A DNA stretch of 64,000 bases from the NCBI GenBank assembly GCA_030062745.1, contig CP099839.1:26339324-26403323 (forward strand), in the 5' to 3' direction. The notes under the pieces are model-generated. The model made no database searches. It had not been told where the DNA came from and saw only the letters and a program-made list of their open reading frames with translations. The position numbers and the translations under genes are program-made. Every line of letters starts with the position of its first letter. Position 1 is the stretch's first letter. The DNA is from Capitulum mitella. Lineage: Eukaryota > Arthropoda > Thecostraca > Pollicipedomorpha > Pollicipedidae. This document shows positions 63,601-64,000 of this stretch, piece by piece.

Positions 63601-63678
63601 GAGAACGGCGGCCTGGACGGTGCCGCCGCAAACCGCTGGGGATCCCAAGAGCAGCTGGTGGTCAACGAGGACCTGTGA
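44004..63678 (+). CDS. Multi-C-type-lectin-domain transmembrane receptor (six CTLDs), 20 exons
   Basis: Coding exons: 44004-44070, 47534-47634, 48055-48124, 51603-51713, 52066-52211, 52784-53044, 53519-53622, 53783-53945, 54239-54341, 55015-55187, 56639-56762, 57288-57587, 57817-57965, 58628-58831, 59176-59337, 60064-60374, 60643-60776, 61994-62158, 62710-62941 and 63582-63678. The phases join without a break into 1058 residues. A signal peptide (1-23) is followed by CTLDs at about 26-158, 238-357, 380-508, 528-655, 672-805 and 820-949. Thr/Pro linkers follow CTLD1 and CTLD3. Then come a Gly run, one helix (968-991), RRR and a cytoplasmic tail with NLAY. Each CTLD shows pieces of the WIGL core and paired cysteines (for example WIGLTH, YICQ, FVCQ), and there are about nine N-glycosylation sequons. 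Canonical EPN, QPD and WND calcium/sugar motifs are absent. Layout resembles mannose-receptor-family proteins but without ricin-B or FN2 domains. It is probably a cell-surface recognition or uptake receptor; the ligand is unknown. Exons 4, 11, 14 and the last are the least certain. Confidence 0.88.
46201..47375. mobile_element. TTAA-flanked piggyBac-like MITE, copy 2, in lectin-receptor intron 1
   Basis: The 1175-bp copy is related to 11495-12711. TTAA bounds both ends (46201-46204 and 47372-47375). The left terminus reads CCTATTCCCGGC after TTAAT; the right terminus ends GAGTAGGGTTAA. Both carry 1-3 changes relative to the other copy, so this copy looks older or no longer mobile. Internal blocks occur in the same order, including the CAGG-GCGGAGCCAGG word near 46351 and its inverted partner near 46880. 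Its right end lies 158 bp upstream of exon 2. No transposase frame. Confidence 0.8.
49893..50106 (+). other. GC-rich open segment with donor, possible extra exon in intron 3
   Basis: A GC-rich frame ends in YSSRPEYLIDIDSPLPL and then GSTG, directly at a good donor (ACCG/GTGAGT at 50106/50107) in the same phase as several receptor exons. The best upstream acceptor candidate (AG at 50047-50048 before GCCTAC) would give a 58-base exon that breaks the phase between exons 3 and 4, so it was left out of the gene model. It may be an alternative exon, a first exon of another transcript, or chance. Confidence 0.25.
52693..52768 (+). repeat. GTTACGACTG decamer array next to the exon-6 acceptor
   Basis: Seven or so copies of GTTACGACTG and variants are packed into 76 bp in intron 5, ending 15 bases before the exon at 52784. 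They occupy the position of the branch point and polypyrimidine tract. Confidence 0.85.
54560..54596 (+). repeat. (GA)n microsatellite
   Basis: A run of about 17 GA units in intron 9 of the lectin receptor. Low complexity only. Confidence 0.95.
58425..58660 (+). repeat. 42-bp minisatellite spanning the intron 13 / exon 14 boundary
   Basis: Five to six units of about 42 bp share the words GTCGTCA, GTGTGCCGCCTGTCC, TGTGACGCTCA and GTGTGCTT. The last unit forms the acceptor and first bases of exon 14 (58628). The array stays open in the exon frame from 58421 and encodes Cys-rich repeats (CAACP, CRLSC and similar). Several units contain CAG/TGTGCC acceptor-like sites; the one giving a start at 58436 would add 64 codons in frame. 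Confidence 0.8.
62946..63581 (+). other. Last intron of the lectin receptor, with alternative acceptors
   Basis: The donor TG/GTGAGG follows residue Asp at 62941/62942. Two acceptors give the same phase and open tail: 63528 (strong pyrimidine tract, CTCAG) and 63582 (TTCCAG). A NAGNAG option at 63531 would create TGA across the junction. Without splicing, TGG TGA ends the protein at 62945. An ATTCATAAAA tandem repeat lies at 63446-63484. Confidence 0.5.
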
Positions 63679-64000
63679 GCGGCCGGGGACACTCGAGGGG
63701 CCCTGTGACGCTGGAGAGCGCCTCGTGGGTGCCTCAGTCCCCGCGCCTGTGGGGCGATTCACGACGGCGTGAGCGACATCGTCGGCGGAAATGTCGGGTG
63801 GTTTCCGTGGCGTGCCAACAGACATTCACTGCGGGGTCTTACATATCTGGCACGGTAGACGTGTGCAAGGCTGGCTGGCTCGGTTCACAGACGACGAGTT
63901 GGATTCCCGCGGCGATAACATCTGATATTCTGCTACTGCGACGAATCCTGGGTGTCGAAAAATCCGTGCATCTTTCGTCTGTACGCATGTATGTTGTACG
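63679..64000 (+). other. Presumed 3'UTR start of the lectin receptor
   Basis: No AATAAA or further coding signal was seen before the window ends, so the transcript end probably lies outside. Confidence 0.4.

Overview
This window is eukaryotic nuclear DNA: genes are widely spaced, split by GT-AG introns and surrounded by non-coding repeats. Several features point to an arthropod, most likely a crustacean and plausibly a barnacle-like one. There is a chitin-binding cuticle protein gene with a TATA box and an arthropod-type TCAGT initiator. CpG is abundant across most of the window, and microsatellites, minisatellites and TTAA-flanked MITE-like elements are common. The exact species cannot be fixed from the sequence.

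Four genes can be reconstructed with consistent splice phases. (1) On the minus strand at 18380-20659 lies a 4-exon, 287-residue secreted protein with one chitin-binding type-2 (CBM14/peritrophin-A) domain and a repetitive Gln/Pro/Arg tail. (2) On the minus strand at 30319-31491 lies coproporphyrinogen-III oxidase (haem synthesis), 390 residues in one coding exon preceded by a 5'UTR intron. (3) On the plus strand at 36537-39906 lies an SLC25A44-type mitochondrial carrier, 6 coding exons and 323 residues. (4) On the plus strand at 44004-63678 lies a large receptor gene of 20 coding exons and about 1058 residues, with a signal peptide, six C-type lectin domains, one membrane helix and a cytoplasmic tail that may be alternatively spliced.

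Genes 2 and 3 are divergent. The DNA between them contains about 0.8 kb with ordinary CpG content (33.48-34.32 kb), flanked on both sides by about 2 kb that is almost free of CpG. I read this as one shared, unmethylated promoter region between two germline-methylated 5' transcribed regions. The two genes have no obvious pathway link beyond both being mitochondrial housekeeping functions.

The rest is mostly non-coding. 1-18.3 kb holds minisatellites (3.0-3.3, 14.6-15.2 and 15.3-15.6 kb), pyrimidine-rich tracts and one intact TTAA-flanked element (11495-12711). A second copy (46201-47375) sits in intron 1 of the lectin receptor. 20.7-30.3 kb and 39.9-44.0 kb show no gene I can support. No rRNA, tRNA or CRISPR array was recognised. 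All gene models are by eye; exon ends were chosen from splice consensus, phase agreement and domain continuity.
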